Part shown: in pieces, positions 1-8,100 of the stretch
How the letters are laid out: each line of letters starts with the position of its first letter
Numbering within the stretch: the first letter of the stretch is position 1
NCBI GenBank assembly: GCA_046050405.1
Contig: JBJOPY010000311.1
Location: 1 to 12,249 of the forward strand
DNA from: JADKCL01 sp046050405
Lineage (GTDB): Bacteria > Bacteroidota > Bacteroidia > J057 > JADKCL01
Direction: 5' to 3'
DNA length: 12,249 nucleotides
Made by a program: the position numbers and the translations under genes
Notes under the pieces: generated by a model
The model's input: the letters and a program-made list of their open reading frames with translations, nothing else
Databases searched by the model: none
Told to the model about the DNA's origin: nothing

Positions 1-12
1 GCGCATAACAGG

Positions 13-189
13 CTAGGGCATCACGCATTTGAATAACGAATCCTTAATTTTACTGAAATAAGGGGGCTTCCAACGGATCCATTTACTGGTGTGTGCCCAG
101 ATTCTGAAATTGAGCAGGTGAAAATCCACCGTGTTGCCCTGCAACCATGCCGACTTTTTGAAGAAGTTTATTTGCACTTTATGCGCCAT
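13..189 (-). CDS. Doubtful small ORF, 58 codons, no known family
   Basis: A minus-strand reading frame runs from an ATG at 189 to a TAG at 13-15 and would encode a 58-residue basic protein beginning MAHKVQINFFKKSAWLQG. It is rich in Lys, Trp and Phe, has no cysteine motif, and has no clear membrane helix or signal peptide. An AGGG lies 6 bases before the ATG, but I see no TAnnTTTG promoter box. I recognise no family. A frame of this length in AT-rich DNA easily arises by chance, so it is listed only because nothing else explains this stretch. Homologues with conserved residues in related genomes would be needed to believe it. Confidence 0.15.
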   Translation of the reverse strand: MAHKVQINFFKKSAWLQGNTVDFHLLNFRIWAHTSKWIRWKPPYFSKIKDSLFKCVMP

Positions 190-244
190 AGCTTACCCTA
201 AGCCAAGCGGGAACCATGGGGGGAATCGCATCATGAGATTGCCT

Positions 245-574
245 TAAATTGGCTTTCACCTGCACCTGGCAGATATGCCTTGTATTTGCCATGGCTATGA
301 AGCGTATCAAAATGGCTTGATTCAAATCGAATCACCCACCGGAGTGAGCGCAGCCATCCGGATTGGCTCCGACTTCACATTTTACTGCAACACCCATGCT
401 GTTGCCCATATCGGCTCCAATGGCTTCATCACCTTCAGCAGCAATTCTGCACAGGGTGCGACCAGCCAGCTGGTGCCGAATTCCGCGCTCACGAATGACC
501 CCGTCGCCGCCGGATGGCATGACCTTTTCCCCGGGCTCGGGATTTTCGGAGCTATTTTCCTGCTGAAACCCTGA
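245..574 (+). pseudogene. Probable relic of a secreted surface-protein domain (SNGFITF-type)
   Basis: The frame between a TAA at 245-247 and a TGA at 572-574 (first ATG at 275, 99 residues) has no signal peptide and no proper domain end. Its middle, however, reads IGSDFTFYCNTHAV, then IGSNGFITF, then PNSALTNDPVAAGWHDLFPG. This matches the layout of a domain common in large secreted Bacteroidota proteins: IGFxFxFYGNxY, then a V/IxSNGFIxF strand, then PNxxxPNxxIAxxWxDLxP. Several deviations are single-base changes from the expected residue, for example TCC for TTC (Ser for Phe) and TGC for GGC (Cys for Gly). After WHDLFPG the expected continuation is lost and the frame stops. I infer a decayed piece of a formerly longer gene. 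The domain match is from memory of the family and is the main uncertainty. Confidence 0.4.
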
Positions 575-695
575 GGGGGATCCCAGGCATTGCGAATTGC
601 CACGGAAATCCAGCAGGGGCATTCAGCCTTCCATGCGCCAGGGACTTCGGGTCGACGGACGCTGACTCCGGGGATCAGCCTCGGCCCGCTCAGGT

Positions 696-2258
696 TCATT
701 GCACTGCCTGGTAGCGACCGACCGCCGCCGCGCAGCGTTCCCCATCCATTGCCGCACTCACAATTCCTCCCGCATACCCGGCACCTTCGCCGCAGGGAAA
801 CAGCCCCCGCACCTGCGGGTGCATGAGCGTGTCCCCTGATCGCGGGATGCGCACAGGGGAGCTCGTCCGCGACTCCGTCCCCACCACCACAGCGTCATTC
901 GTGAGATACCCCCGCAGTTTCCTTCCGAACTCACGAAAGCCTTCCTTGAGCCGAATGGCGATTTCCTTGGGCAGTACCTCCTCCAATTTTGCGGAGGTCA
1001 ACCCCGGCAGGTAACTGCAATCCGGCAGGGAGGATGAGGCCTTGCCACTGACAAAATCTTGCAGACGCTGAGCAGGGGCGACCTGTTTCCCGCCACCTGC
1101 CATGAAGCAACGCCTTTCCACCATTGCCTGAAACTCCATGCCAGCCAACGGATTGTCCACCCCAAATGTCCTCCAGTCCTCAGGGGTCACCTCGACGACC
1201 ATGCCAGAATTGGCAAAGGGGGAATCCCGCCTGCTCGGCGACCATCCGTTGACCACGATTTCATCATTCGCGGTGGAGGCAGGGCAGATGATCCCGCCCG
1301 GACACATGCAGAAGCTGTACACGCCGCGCGAATAGGCCTGTGTGTTCAGTGCATACGCTGCGGCAGGCAAGCCTGCCGGCCGCACCTCGCAATGGTATTG
1401 CAGGCTGTCGATCAAGGGCTGCGGATGCTCCACCCGCAATCCCAAGGCATAAGGCTTGGCCTGAATTTCAATGCCTTTGTGAGCCAGAAGCCGAAAAACA
1501 TCCCTTGCGCTGTGCCCTGTTGCCAATATCACGGATTGAGCCTCGATGCTTTCCCCTCCCTGCAATCTCACCCCTCTCATCCGCCCATCATCGACCATCA
1601 GATCCTCCACCTGCTTCTCGAAATGCACCTCCCCACCATGTGCGAGAACCGTCTGGCGAATGGCACTGATGATTTGCGGGAGTTTGTTCGTACCGATATG
1701 CGGATGGGCGTCGACCAGGATGTCCCGGCTGGCGCCATGCCGCACGAGGATTTCCAGGATGCGCCGGATGTCGCCTCGTTTCTTGCTGCGCGTATAGAGT
1801 TTGCCATCTGAAAAAGTGCCTGCGCCCCCCTCGCCGAAGCAGTAGTTGCTGTTGGGATTCACTTTTCCTTCGCGGTTGATCGCGGCGAGGTCTCGCCGAC
1901 GCGCACGCACTTCCTTGCCCCGCTCCAGTACGATCGGCTTCAATCCCAGCTCGATCAAGCGCAAGGCTGCAAACATCCCTCCGGGGCCAAACCCTACGAT
2001 CACCACCGGGGTGGCGTTCGTAACGTTGTGCAGGGGGAAGTCCCAAATCGGCTCAATCTGCGGCGGTTCATCGTCCCATACCTGGAACTGCATCAGGTAA
2101 ACAGGTGGACGCTTCCGGGCATCGATGGAACGGCGCAGGAGCTTCACGCCCTTGATCCGATTCGGCGAAATGCCAACTCGTCTGGCAAGCAGCTGTAAGT
2201 GAAATGGATGGTTGTCCACCTCCCCAGCCGGGACGCTGATCTCTGCCGTGTGAAGCAT
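696..2258 (-). CDS. FAD-dependent oxidoreductase, COG2509 type (520 aa)
   Basis: This is a cytoplasmic flavoprotein of the large, poorly characterised COG2509 family, whose substrate is not established. An N-terminal domain (residues 1-70) contains the family's RRSIDARKRPPVY segment at about 42-54. The FAD-binding Rossmann motif GFGPGG is at 89-94 and is followed by the ribose-binding LERG at 111-114. The signature GEGGAGTFSDGKLYTR lies at 142-157, and the ATGHSARD segment is typical of the family. The C-terminal CGEGAGYAGGIVSAAMDGE closes the FAD site. Length is normal. I chose the ATG at 2258 because the following LHTAEISVP fits the family start; a TTG six codons upstream (2276) is possible. 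The gene follows metK on the same strand after 373 bases, so it is probably a separate transcription unit. The family assignment is firm and the reaction is unknown. Confidence 0.9.
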   Translation of the reverse strand: MLHTAEISVPAGEVDNHPFHLQLLARRVGISPNRIKGVKLLRRSIDARKRPPVYLMQFQVWDDEPPQIEPIWDFPLHNVTNATPVVIVGFGPGGMFAALRLIELGLKPIVLERGKEVRARRRDLAAINREGKVNPNSNYCFGEGGAGTFSDGKLYTRSKKRGDIRRILEILVRHGASRDILVDAHPHIGTNKLPQIISAIRQTVLAHGGEVHFEKQVEDLMVDDGRMRGVRLQGGESIEAQSVILATGHSARDVFRLLAHKGIEIQAKPYALGLRVEHPQPLIDSLQYHCEVRPAGLPAAAYALNTQAYSRGVYSFCMCPGGIICPASTANDEIVVNGWSPSRRDSPFANSGMVVEVTPEDWRTFGVDNPLAGMEFQAMVERRCFMAGGGKQVAPAQRLQDFVSGKASSSLPDCSYLPGLTSAKLEEVLPKEIAIRLKEGFREFGRKLRGYLTNDAVVVGTESRTSSPVRIPRSGDTLMHPQVRGLFPCGEGAGYAGGIVSAAMDGERCAAAVGRYQAVQ

Positions 2259-2631
2259 GGAGCGAAGATAGGTCAAATTTTCGATGGCGTTTCCCTAGCG
2301 TTGACGCTCCAGGACACTGGATCGATGTCTCCTCCTGAAATCCAGAGAGCGCCATCTTCATCCCCCTCTGGTGGGGGTAGGGTCGAGGGGGCCGGAGGAA
2401 CGCGTCCCTATCGAGGAGATTCTGACTGTGGGGCTTCCGTTGATTCGATCGAGAGCCATTGAAGTTCCGAGCGGCCACCAAAATATTCTCCACAGGAGGT
2501 GGGGCTATGCGAATCCTGGAATGGATGGCGTCCCAAGCTGTTGGTTCACCGCTCCCCAGAAAATGTGGCTGACCCCCAACCCCGGTACCAAGTGGGCACA
2601 GGGTTGGCAGACTGCCTTGATGGGAAATGCC
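2259..2631. other. 373-base intergenic region between metK and the oxidoreductase gene
   Basis: There is no convincing gene here on either strand. It contains the 3' flank of metK and the upstream region of the oxidoreductase gene, both read leftwards. A 7-bp inverted repeat (CCAACCC at 2576-2582 with GGGTTGG at 2601-2607, 18-base loop) lies about 25 bases past the metK stop but has no T tract, so it is at best a weak terminator. In front of the oxidoreductase start the nearest promoter-like box, AAAATTTG on the minus strand (2274-2281), deviates from the TAnnTTTG consensus. The stretch around 2360-2395 is unusually rich in G and has no coding character. Confidence 0.55.
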
Positions 2632-3945
2632 TTACAACCCGAAGGCTGTCTTCACTTTATCGACATAGTCCAACTTCTCCCAGCCGAAGAACTGCACGGG
2701 TTTCTTTTGGAAGGTGCGGATTTCCTTGCGGGCTCCATTGCTTTCCTCTACAGTGACGTAGGCGAGCTCGACTTCCTTCATTTCCGGGGTGCGACCCATG
2801 TGGCCGTAGCTCGCAGTCTCCGAATAGATCGGGTTCAGCAGGTCGAAGCGCTGGACAATGGCTTTCGGGCGCATGTCGAAGATGGCTTCGACTTTTTTAC
2901 CGATCTCAATGTCGTTCATTTTCACCTTGGCTGTACCATAGGTGTTGACATTGATCGAGACAGGGCGTGCAATGCCGATGGCGTAGGCCACTTGCACCAG
3001 GACTTCATCAGCCACACCCGCAGCCACGAGGTTTTTGGCGATGTGGCGGGTCGCATAGGCCGCGGAGCGGTCCACTTTGCTCGGGTCCTTGCCGGAGAAT
3101 GCACCGCCACCATGGGCACCTTTGCCGCCATAAGTGTCCACAATGATCTTCCGGCCCGTGAGGCCTGCATCGCCATGGGGGCCGCCGATCACAAACTTAC
3201 CCGTGGGGTTGATATGGTAAATGGTGTTGCTGTCCAGCAACTCGGCAGGGATGACCCTTGGCACCAGGATGCTTTTGACATCCTTGGCGATCGTCTGGAG
3301 CATCATCGTGTCGCGGTCAGCCCCACTCATTCCAGGATGGGTCTTCTCATTGATGAACTCATCGTGCTGCGTGGAAACAACGATCGTGTGGACGCGCATC
3401 GGCTTGCCGTTGTCGTCGTACTCGATGGTGACCTGTGCCTTGCTGTCCGGGCGGAGATAAGGCATGAGTTGGCGCTCGCTCTTGCGTATGTGAGCCAGCT
3501 CCTTCAATAGCCGGTGGCTGAATGCCAATGACATCGGCATGAACTCAGGCGTCTCGGCCGTGGCATAGCCAAACATCATCCCCTGGTCGCCTGCACCCTG
3601 GTCGAGGTCGAGGCCTTTGCCTTCGTCCACGCCTTGTGCGATGTCGGGTGATTGGCTGTGAAAGCTTGCGAGCACGCCGCAGCTGTCGGCATCGAAGCGG
3701 TAGTCATCGTGGTTATAGCCGATCTTGTGAATGGTTTCACGCACGATCTCAGGCACTTCCACATAGGCCTTGGTGGTGACCTCGCCTGCCACGACCACGA
3801 GGCCGGTGGTGACCAATGTCTCACAAGCCACGCGTGAGTTAGGATCCTGCTTCAGCATGGCATCCAAGATGGCGTCCGATATCTGGTCCGCGACCTTGTC
3901 AGGATGGCCCTCAGAAACAGATTCGGATGTAAACAAATAAGGCAT
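2632..3945 (-). CDS. metK: S-adenosylmethionine synthetase MetK (437 aa)
   Basis: MetK makes S-adenosylmethionine from ATP and methionine, releasing phosphate and pyrophosphate, in the cytoplasm as an oligomer. All family signatures are present: the ATP-binding GHPDK at residues 13-17, the GAGDQG loop at 117-122, IGGPHGDAGLTGRK at 253-265, and the phosphate-binding glycine loop GGGAFSGKD at 279-287. At 437 residues it is longer than the roughly 385 of E. coli; longer versions with extra loop segments are usual in Bacteroidota. The ATG at 3945 fits the conserved MPYLFTSESVSEGHPDK start. The gene is divergent from trmB, and a good phylum-type promoter lies about 50 bases upstream. I see no frameshift and no missing catalytic residue. 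Its product feeds TrmB next door and is part of the same cycle as MetH. Confidence 0.98.
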   Translation of the reverse strand: MPYLFTSESVSEGHPDKVADQISDAILDAMLKQDPNSRVACETLVTTGLVVVAGEVTTKAYVEVPEIVRETIHKIGYNHDDYRFDADSCGVLASFHSQSPDIAQGVDEGKGLDLDQGAGDQGMMFGYATAETPEFMPMSLAFSHRLLKELAHIRKSERQLMPYLRPDSKAQVTIEYDDNGKPMRVHTIVVSTQHDEFINEKTHPGMSGADRDTMMLQTIAKDVKSILVPRVIPAELLDSNTIYHINPTGKFVIGGPHGDAGLTGRKIIVDTYGGKGAHGGGAFSGKDPSKVDRSAAYATRHIAKNLVAAGVADEVLVQVAYAIGIARPVSINVNTYGTAKVKMNDIEIGKKVEAIFDMRPKAIVQRFDLLNPIYSETASYGHMGRTPEMKEVELAYVTVEESNGARKEIRTFQKKPVQFFGWEKLDYVDKVKTAFGL

Positions 3946-3993
3946 GGTGCATTCCTATTGTTAAAATACGACTCCTCAGTGTAAAAATCGAGG

Positions 3994-4023
3994 CAAAGTT
4001 AATCGCAAAACCACAGAATGAAA
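3994..4023 (-). promoter_or_regulatory. Candidate metK promoter, TTTC-N18-TAACTTTG
   Basis: Read on the minus strand, TAACTTTG (3994-4001) is an exact match to the Bacteroidota -7 consensus TAnnTTTG. Exactly 18 bases upstream lies TTTC (4020-4023), one mismatch from the -33 box TTTG. Transcription would begin near 3988, giving a metK leader of a little over 40 bases, normal for the phylum. There is no Shine-Dalgarno sequence before the metK ATG, as expected. I see no SAM riboswitch fold in so short a leader. Confidence 0.55.
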
Positions 4024-4116
4024 GCCCGGGTACATGTTTTTTGAGTGCTGGAAGGATGGCCCTGCAAAATTCTCCATCGGTTCCAGGGGCGGCGTTCAAA
4101 ACAAAAGACTGTTTAG

Positions 4117-4146
4117 TTTCGATCCGGGCAAGACCTTGTATTTTTG
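4117..4146 (+). promoter_or_regulatory. Candidate trmB promoter, TTTC-N18-TATTTTTG, very close to the start codon
   Basis: TATTTTTG at 4139-4146 matches the TAnnTTTG -7 consensus exactly, and TTTC at 4117-4120 sits 18 bases upstream, the same arrangement as for metK on the other strand. The -7 box ends only 5 bases before the trmB ATG at 4152, so initiation from it would give a leaderless or nearly leaderless mRNA. If transcription in fact starts further upstream, this box is a coincidence. Confidence 0.35.
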
Positions 4147-4151
4147 CATCC

Positions 4152-4889
4152 ATGGGAAGAAAAAACCTGAAGAAACTCGAGGATTTCAACAGCGCACCCA
4201 ACTGCATCCATGCCGGTGAGGGCTTGGCCGGAACCTGGCATGATCGCTTCCGCAATTCCAACCCGATCATCTTGGAGCTGGGTTGCGGCAAGGGCGACCT
4301 TTGCGTTGGCCTGGCCCGTCTGCATCCGGACATCAACTACGTCGGGGTGGATTTGAAAGGGGTTCGGATGTGGACAGGCGCACAGAAGGCATTGGAAGGG
4401 AATCATCACAACGTTCGCTTCCTTCGCGCAGACATCCACGGCGTACATCAATACTTCGCACCGGGAGAAGTGGCGGGCTTGTGGATCACCTTCCCTGACC
4501 CCTTCCCGAGGCTCAAGCAGACCAAAAACCGGATGACCAACGAAAAATTCCTCAAGAGCTACGTACAAATGTTCCCTGATGGCGGTGAGGTATGGTTCAA
4601 GACCGACAACAATACCTTGTTTGACTATACCCTCGCCCATTTTTCCGAGCTGAATGAGATGCAAGTTTTCAAGATCGAGATACTGGATCAGACACGCGAC
4701 CTCCATTCCTCAGCCCTGAAAAACGAGGAAAACGGCATCACTACGGATTATGAACGGCGCTTTCTCGGAATGCACAAGCCTATCAAGTACCTGCATTTCC
4801 GCCTGGCGGCCGGCCCCAAGATCGCGATGGTGCCTACCTGTGAGCGGGTGGCATTGGATTCGGATGAGCGTGCGCCGAGAGTTCGATAA
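4152..4889 (+). CDS. trmB: tRNA (guanine-N7-)-methyltransferase TrmB (245 aa)
   Basis: TrmB transfers a methyl group from S-adenosylmethionine to N7 of guanine 46 in the tRNA variable loop. The SAM-binding motif ELGCGKGD is at residues 42-49, with GVDLKGVR (65-72) and RADIHGV (92-98) following. The TrmB signature FPDPFPRLKQTKNR is at 114-127, and the C-terminal FKTDN (149-153) and TDYERRFLGMHKPI (198-211) are also typical. I chose the ATG at 4152 because MGRKNLKKLEDF is the conserved Bacteroidota start; the open frame extends back to 4041, but those 37 residues look non-coding. Family members usually end soon after the IKYLHFRL strand, whereas here about 27 further residues follow (from LAAGPK onward), perhaps through loss of an earlier stop. 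The enzyme consumes the product of metK. Confidence 0.95.
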   Translation: MGRKNLKKLEDFNSAPNCIHAGEGLAGTWHDRFRNSNPIILELGCGKGDLCVGLARLHPDINYVGVDLKGVRMWTGAQKALEGNHHNVRFLRADIHGVHQYFAPGEVAGLWITFPDPFPRLKQTKNRMTNEKFLKSYVQMFPDGGEVWFKTDNNTLFDYTLAHFSELNEMQVFKIEILDQTRDLHSSALKNEENGITTDYERRFLGMHKPIKYLHFRLAAGPKIAMVPTCERVALDSDERAPRVR

Positions 4890-4936
4890 GACTGCGGGCC
4901 GCGTATCCAGCACCGCTGCGAGGAACATTCACCATT

Positions 4937-5067
4937 GAGCCAGGCGATGTACACATGGCTCCTACCCCACTCCATTCGAATGAGCTATAGATTGGAGCCA
5001 GTCCGTCCCTGCTGCTGCAGATCATCGCACCCCGCAAATCCATCATTGCTCCCTCCCGAACGGCTCC
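4937..5067 (+). promoter_or_regulatory. Four complementary GAGCC/GGCTC blocks upstream of metH
   Basis: Four short blocks can pair in mutually exclusive ways: GAGCCA (4937-4942), TGGCTCC (4956-4962), GGAGCCA (4994-5000) and GGCTCC (5062-5067). Blocks 1 and 2 form a 6-bp stem with a 13-base loop. Blocks 2 and 3 form a 7-bp stem whose loop contains the palindrome CATTCGAATG (4973-4982). Blocks 3 and 4 form a 6-bp stem followed by a T-rich run. The order 1:2 plus 3:4 against 2:3 recalls an attenuator. There is no clean T tract and no known riboswitch consensus. The region could equally be the 3' flank of trmB, and chance is not excluded. Confidence 0.25.
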
Positions 5068-5078
5068 CCATTTTCATA

Positions 5079-5110
5079 TTGCCTGTTCTCAGGTAAAACA
5101 TTTACCTTTA
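5079..5110 (+). promoter_or_regulatory. Candidate metH promoter, TTG-N21-TACCTTTA
   Basis: TACCTTTA at 5103-5110 differs from the TAnnTTTG -7 consensus only at its last base, and TTG at 5079-5081 lies 21 bases upstream, inside the spacing accepted in Bacteroidota. Transcription would start near 5117 and leave a metH leader of about 42 bases, similar to that predicted for metK. An alternative, TTTC-N18-TAGATTTC (5119-5148), would begin almost at the start codon and fits less well. A perfect palindrome overlaps the proposed -7 box. Confidence 0.35.
5091..5107. repeat. Perfect 17-base palindrome in front of metH, candidate operator
   Basis: AGGTAAA-ACA-TTTACCT is a perfect 7-bp inverted repeat with a 3-base centre, 51 bases before the metH start. 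Its right arm overlaps the proposed -7 box, the position expected for a repressor site. The stem is AT-rich and no T tract follows, so a terminator for trmB is less likely. I do not recognise the regulator; it does not resemble the E. coli MetJ box (AGACGTCT). Confidence 0.4.
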
Positions 5111-5158
5111 AACCACCTTTTCAATAGTGATTTGGGAAATTAGATTTCAACGAAGCGA

Positions 5159-8100
5159 ATGACATTGGATACCTTGAGATCGCTGCTCAATGATCGAATC
5201 CTGGTGATCGACGGAGCCATGGGAACGATGATACAGCGGCATAAGTTTGGCGAGACGGAGTACCGTGGCGAACGTTTCAAAGACTTCCCGCACTTTGTCC
5301 AGGGCAACAGCGACCTGCTCGTGCTCACACAGCCAGAAGCGATCCTGGACATCCACCGCCAATACCTGGTGGCCGGGGCGGACATCGTGGAAACCAATAC
5401 CTTCACCAGCACCTCCATCGCACAGGCAGACTACAAGATGGAGCACCTGGTGCATGAAATGAATGTCGCAGCCGCACGCCTGGCCCGTCAAGTCTGCGAC
5501 GAATTCACCGCCAAGGATCCCTCCAAACCGCGTTTTGTGGCAGGCTCGATCGGCCCCACCAACCGCACGGCATCACTTTCCCCGGACGTGAACGACCCGG
5601 GCTTCCGTGCGGTGAGCTTCGACGAGCTGGTGGAAGCCTACCTGGAGCAAATCGACGGCCTGGTCGTGGGCGGATGCGATCTCCTCCTCATCGAGACGGT
5701 CTTCGACACGCTGAATGCCAAGGCGGCCATCTATGCGGTGGACAAATACATGGATGACAAGGGCCTGGCCATGCCCGTGATGATCTCGGGCACGATCACC
5801 GACCAGAGCGGGCGTACGCTCAGCGGGCAGACAACAGAGGCATTCTGGATCTCGGTCTCCCATTGCAAGAACCTCCTGAGCGTCGGGCTCAATTGTGCAT
5901 TGGGAGCAACCCAGATGCGTCCTTTCATCCAGGAAATGGCTCGCGTGGCCAATGTGCCGGTGAGCGCCCACCCCAATGCCGGCCTCCCCAACGCCTTTGG
6001 CGAATACGACGAGTCGCCCGATGCCATGGGCAAAGTCATCTGGGACTTCCTGCGCTGCGGCTTCCTGAACATCGTCGGCGGATGCTGCGGCACCACGCCC
6101 GATCACATCCGCGAAATCGCCAAGGTCGCCGCCAATTTCAAGCCCCGTGTGATTCCCACACCAGAACCCTATCTGCGCCTCAGCGGCCTGGAGCCCTTGG
6201 TGGTACGTCCCGACACCAACTTCATTAATGTCGGCGAGCGCACGAACGTGACCGGATCACGCAAATTTGCCAAGCTCATCAAGGAGGAAAGCTACGATGA
6301 GGCGGTGAGCATCGCCGTCGATCAAGTGCAAGGGGGCGCACAGATCATCGACATCAACTTCGACGAGGGGATGCTCGACTCCGAGGCGGCCATGCGAAAG
6401 TTTGTGAACCTCATCAGCGCCGAGCCTGACATCGCCAAGCTGCCCTTCATGATCGACTCCTCGAAATGGACGGTGATCGAGCAGGGGCTCAAATGCCTGC
6501 AAGGAAAGGGTGTGGTGAACTCCATCAGCTTGAAAGAAGGCGAGGAGGCCTTCATACGGCAGGCAAAGGAGGTCTTGCGCTACGGTGCTGCGGTCATCGT
6601 GATGGCATTCGACGAGAAAGGACAAGCTGACAGCTATGAACGGCGAATCGGCATCTGTGAACGCGCCTATCGCATCCTGGTGGACAGGGTCGGATTCGCC
6701 CCGCAAGACATCATCTTCGACCCGAATATCCTCACGATCGGCACCGGGATCGAGGAACACAACAATTATGCCATCGATTTCATCAAGGCCACCGAGTGGA
6801 TCAAGCAGAATCTCCCCCATGCCAAAGTCAGCGGCGGGGTCAGCAACCTGTCATTTTCCTTCCGCGGAAACGACCATGTGCGCGAGGCCATCCACTCTGT
6901 CTTCCTCTACCATGCGATCCGCAAAGGCATGGACATGGGCATCGTGAATGCCGGCATGATCGAGGTCTATTCGGCGATCGATCCGACCCTGCTCGACATG
7001 GTGGAAGACCTGATCTTCAACCGTCGGGATGATGCCACCGAGCGGCTGATCGATTTCGCAAACTCTGTCAAGGGAGCCGAAAAGAAATCCGAGGAAGAGC
7101 AAGAATGGCGAAAAGGCACGGTCGAGGAGCGGCTGAAACACGCCTTGGTGAAGGGGATTGTCGAGTTTGTGGTGGAGGACACCGAGGAGGCGCGGCAGAA
7201 ATTCGAGTACCCCCTGGAGGTGATCGAGGGGCCGCTGATGGATGGGATGAATGTGGTCGGTGACCTGTTCGGGGCAGGAAAGATGTTCCTGCCCCAGGTC
7301 GTGAAAAGTGCGCGGGTGATGAAGAAGGCCGTGGCGCACCTCGTGCCCTACATCGAGGCGGAGAAGCTGCGATCCGGCCACCAAGGCCCCAAAGGCCGCG
7401 TCCTGATGGCCACAGTGAAGGGCGACGTCCATGACATCGGCAAAAACATCGTCGGCGTGGTGCTGGGATGCAACAACTTCGAGGTGATCGACCTTGGTGT
7501 CATGGTGCCTTGCAACGTGATCCTGGACAAGGCGGTCGAGGTCGGTGCAGATGTGATCGGGCTGAGCGGACTCATTACGCCGAGCCTGGACGAGATGGTC
7601 TTCGTGGCAAGCGAGATGCAGCGGCGGGGCATGCAGCAGCCCCTGCTCATCGGCGGGGCGACCACCAGCCGGGTGCATACGGCGGTGCGCATCGCGCCAC
7701 AGTATGCAGGGGGCGTCGTCCACGTCCTGGATGCATCGCGTGCCGTGCCCGTGGTGCAGAACCTCGTCTCCAATGAGAACAGACAGAATGCCTTGGCACA
7801 GTTTGCCCAGGAATATGAATTCGTGCGCGAGGAACACGCCAAGCGCCGCAATGACAAGCGCTACCTGCCTTACGACATCGCAGCCATCAATGGCGAGAAT
7901 ATCGACTGGACGGGCTATCAGATCCCCGCACCCAACAAGCCTGGCATCACAGTCCTGAAAGACTTCCCGGTCTCTGAGCTGATCGACTACATCGACTGGA
8001 CACCGTTTTTTCAGACCTGGGAGCTGCATGGAAAGTTTCCGGCCATCTTGACCGACCCCGTGGTGGGCAACGAAGCCAACAAGCTCTACAACGATGCCGC

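Larger units (their letters stand above)
1..695. other. Region without an intact recognised gene at the left edge
   Basis: These 695 bases carry no intact gene that I can name. The first 270 or so bases look more AT-rich than the rest of the window and hold one doubtful 58-codon minus-strand frame. Positions 245-574 contain a recognisable but broken fragment of an extracellular beta-sandwich type domain, listed separately. Positions 575-695 lie just past the 3' end of the oxidoreductase gene and show no convincing terminator hairpin with a T tract. The mix suggests an eroded or rearranged segment, but the window edge prevents seeing whether a larger gene once lay to the left. Confidence 0.6.

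Noticed and set aside
1059..1811. 250-residue plus-strand open frame opposite the FAD oxidoreductase
   Set aside because: It is entirely antisense to a conserved flavoprotein and its Cys/His-rich sequence has no domain.
2494..2572. AGGAGGT followed 6 bases later by a 21-codon plus-strand ORF
   Set aside because: The Shine-Dalgarno match is perfect, but Bacteroidota rely little on such sites, the peptide is featureless, and downstream lies only the antisense strand of metK, so there is no gene for a leader peptide to control.
2371..3510. 379-residue plus-strand open frame over the 3' end of metK
   Set aside because: Most of it is antisense to the conserved metK motifs and the remainder has no recognisable protein features.
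4890..5158. A known SAM, SAH or cobalamin riboswitch upstream of metH
   Set aside because: I looked for the cobalamin box, the SAM-I and SAM-II cores and the SAH motif and found none of their conserved blocks; only the unrelated complementary blocks and the palindrome remain.
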